64,000 nt of DNA from Nostocales cyanobacterium HT-58-2 (GTDB taxonomy: Bacteria; Cyanobacteriota; Cyanobacteriia; Cyanobacteriales; Nostocaceae), in NCBI GenBank assembly GCA_002163975.1, contig CP019636.1:3483001-3547000 (forward strand), read 5' to 3'. How positions within the stretch are numbered: the first letter of the stretch is position 1; each line of letters opens with the position of its first letter. Position numbers and translations under genes: made by a program. This document shows positions 62,314 through 64,000 of this stretch, one piece after another. The notes beneath the pieces are model-generated. The model had not been told where the DNA came from and did no database searches. It saw only the letters and a program-made list of their open reading frames with translations.

Positions 62314-63696
62314 TCAAATTGCACGGGAAAACTTTTTCTCTTGCTTTTTTGTATGCATATCAAAGATAACGGCAATGTTTCGTATGAGGAGTCTGCCGAT
62401 TTCTGTGATGATAATATGTTTTTTTGATAGCCTCACTAATCCATCTGCTTCTAAATGTTTCAATGCCTCTATTTCCTGAGAGAAATATTCGTCAAAACTG
62501 ATATAATATTTGTCTTCGATGTCTTGCTTATATAATTGAAAATGACACATGATACCCATGATGACATCGCGTCTCAAAATATCATCTTGAGTAAGTTTGA
62601 TACCTTTACTAATTGGTAAGGAACCCGTATCAATTGCCTGATAGTAATCCTTTAATTGTTTGTGGTTTTGGGCGTAGGTATCTTCTAGCATACTGATAGA
62701 TGTGGCACCAAAACCAAAAAGTTCTGCCGCGAGTTGAGTTGTATAGCCTTGGAAGTTGCGTTTTAGAGTGCGATCGCCTTGGGCAATTGCTAATTCATTA
62801 TTAGATTTGGCAAAATGATCCATACCAATAAATAGATATTGGCTACTCGTCAACTCCTCAATAGTCATCTTCAGAATTTCTAACTTTTCCTGTGCTGGCG
62901 GTAGAGCTTCTACTGGTATATTTTTTTGCACTGGTTTCAGCCAAGGAACGTAGGCAAAGTTAAAAACAGCAATCCTATCTGGGTCTAATTCAATAGTCTT
63001 TTTGACAGTCTCTCGAAATGTTTGAACAGTTTGATAGGGTAAACCGTAAATAAGATCTACATTCACGCTCTCAAACTTTGCTTCTTTAATCCAGCCCATC
63101 ACATCAAACAGCATTTCTTCTGGCTGGACGCGATTCACTGCGACTTGAACTTGAAGGTTAAAATCCTGAATACCAAAACTAATTCGGTTAAAGCCAATCT
63201 CTCTAAGAAAGAAAATGTAGTTTTTATCGACGTAGCGGGGGTTAATCTCAAGAGAGATTTCCGCTGTTGGGCTGAGTGTGAAGTGTTGATTGATATTTTT
63301 CCATAAAAATTCCACTTGTTGTAGACTCAAATAATTAGGGGTTCCACCTCCCCAGTGAATCTGAACCACTTTCCTATCTGGGTCTATTAAGCTTGCTGTT
63401 TTCCTGATGTCACGAACCAGATACTCCAAATATGGTTTAGCAATATTCTTGTTGTTTGAAATGACTACGTTACAGCCGCAAAAATAGCAAGCACTTTGGC
63501 AAAAGGGTATGTGGAAATACAAAGAGAGCGGAGTTTTCCTTTGATTTGAGGTGGCGATCGCCGCTTGAAAGTCTGTGGGAGTAAACGCTTCTGTTAATTC
63601 TGTCGCAGGTGGGTAACTTGTATATCTGGGTGCAGGAGTATCGTACTTTTTGATGATATCGAAATCAAATTTGACACCAGGAATTTGAAAAACCAT
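62314..63696 (-). CDS. hemN: Oxygen-independent coproporphyrinogen III oxidase
   Basis: 460 residues from the ATG at 63696, with GGAAG ten bases upstream; an in-frame TTG at 63711 is less likely. Radical SAM enzyme that decarboxylates coproporphyrinogen III to protoporphyrinogen IX without oxygen. The cluster motif is C66-x3-C70-x2-C73-x-C75 (CQSACYFCGC), the extended HemN type, which separates it from the haem-chaperone HemW. YDTPAPRYTSYPPA, IHWGGGTPNYL and GIQDFN are HemN signatures. In cyanobacteria it serves under low oxygen. No microaerobic partner genes (ho2, acsF2) adjoin it. Confidence 0.94.
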   Translation of the reverse strand: MVFQIPGVKFDFDIIKKYDTPAPRYTSYPPATELTEAFTPTDFQAAIATSNQRKTPLSLYFHIPFCQSACYFCGCNVVISNNKNIAKPYLEYLVRDIRKTASLIDPDRKVVQIHWGGGTPNYLSLQQVEFLWKNINQHFTLSPTAEISLEINPRYVDKNYIFFLREIGFNRISFGIQDFNLQVQVAVNRVQPEEMLFDVMGWIKEAKFESVNVDLIYGLPYQTVQTFRETVKKTIELDPDRIAVFNFAYVPWLKPVQKNIPVEALPPAQEKLEILKMTIEELTSSQYLFIGMDHFAKSNNELAIAQGDRTLKRNFQGYTTQLAAELFGFGATSISMLEDTYAQNHKQLKDYYQAIDTGSLPISKGIKLTQDDILRRDVIMGIMCHFQLYKQDIEDKYYISFDEYFSQEIEALKHLEADGLVRLSKKHIIITEIGRLLIRNIAVIFDMHTKKQEKKFSRAI

Positions 63697-63711
63697 TGAG
63701 GTTGCTTCCAA

Positions 63712-64000
63712 TGAAATAAATGTATGGACAAAGGTGCAACGGATATAGCAATCCTATTTAATTGGGGAAAATTAAGTAAAAATTCAGGAGTCAGAATAGT
63801 TAAAGAATCAGAAGAAAATTTAATGAATAAATATCCCAATCATACTAAGCTCATAAATTCTGACTTCTGATTTCTAGGTGCTGAATTCTTACAAAATTCA
63901 TATTAAATAAACCGCAGAGGCACAGAGAGCACACAGAGAACAAAGAAAGATTTTCACGTTGGCGTAGCGTGCCTGTAGTGTTTATAATTTAGGGTTGCTA
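63712..64000. other. Intergenic to right edge
   Basis: AT-rich hemN leader, then CCGCAGAGGCACAGAGAGCA, a common cyanobacterial dispersed repeat, near 63912. No gene is supported. Confidence 0.45.

Noticed and set aside
1..64000. tRNA or rRNA genes
   Set aside because: I looked for T-loop-like GGTTCGAATCC patterns and long conserved rRNA blocks and found none that could be folded; a tRNAscan run would settle this.

Overview
The window looks like chromosomal DNA of a filamentous (Nostocales-type) cyanobacterium. The grounds are a complete photosystem II D1 gene (psbA), a ferrochelatase carrying the cyanobacterial C-terminal chlorophyll-binding helix, many GCGATCGC (HIP1) octamers, a 14-blade WD40 STAND ATPase, a TpsA-type haemagglutinin, and many short palindromic repeats and small insertion elements. 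No tRNA, rRNA or CRISPR array was seen.

Layout. 1-3.3 kb: 5' part of a large secreted haemagglutinin-like protein (minus strand, runs off the left edge). 3.5-5.8 kb: a truncated DUF433 antitoxin-like gene, a dead IS630 element and three tandem copies of a ~55-nt predicted small RNA, each with its own promoter and terminator. 5.9-17.8 kb: mostly housekeeping genes (argJ, P-loop kinase, methyltransferase, hemH, spore photoproduct lyase homologue, class IV aminotransferase, purB, aldo/keto reductase). 17.8-25.5 kb: accessory DNA with IS200/IS605-like remnants, a REP-associated tyrosine transposase (RAYT) plus its internally deleted derivative, 21-bp tandem repeats, a CHAT caspase-like protein and an AraC regulator divergent from an NmrA-like reductase. 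25.5-33 kb: NB-ARC/WD40 protein, psbA, YihY/BrkB membrane protein, RTX protein.

33-49 kb is a copper/heavy-metal resistance island and the most coherent system here. It contains an OmpR-type two-component pair, a Met/Cys-rich small secreted protein, an HME-RND pump with its adaptor and a translationally coupled methyltransferase, a lipoprotein, a 16-cysteine Csp-like copper-storage protein, a cupredoxin, a CopA-type ATPase with a CopZ-type chaperone, and two near-identical DUF305 (CopM-like) lipoproteins. Two sets of operator-like sequences tie it together. Three promoters have a MerR/CueR-type architecture (copM1, copM2, copZ-copA). Three ATGAAAT-N4-ATGAAAT direct repeats precede the pump operon, copM1 and csp, as expected for the two-component regulator. 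copM1 carries both.

49-56.7 kb: an intact IS630 copy that split an overlapping gene pair, a MITE with IS630-like ends, a 21-bp minisatellite, a helicase, an unusual RNB nuclease fused to two dsRNA-binding domains, IS605-like hairpins, and a fourth copy of the small RNA. 56.8-64 kb: gatB, a HugZ-like protein, an orphan double-glycine-leader peptide, a secreted protein, an AMIN-beta-lactamase-like protein and hemN.

Coordinates of operators, small RNAs and element ends were read by eye and may be off by a few bases.
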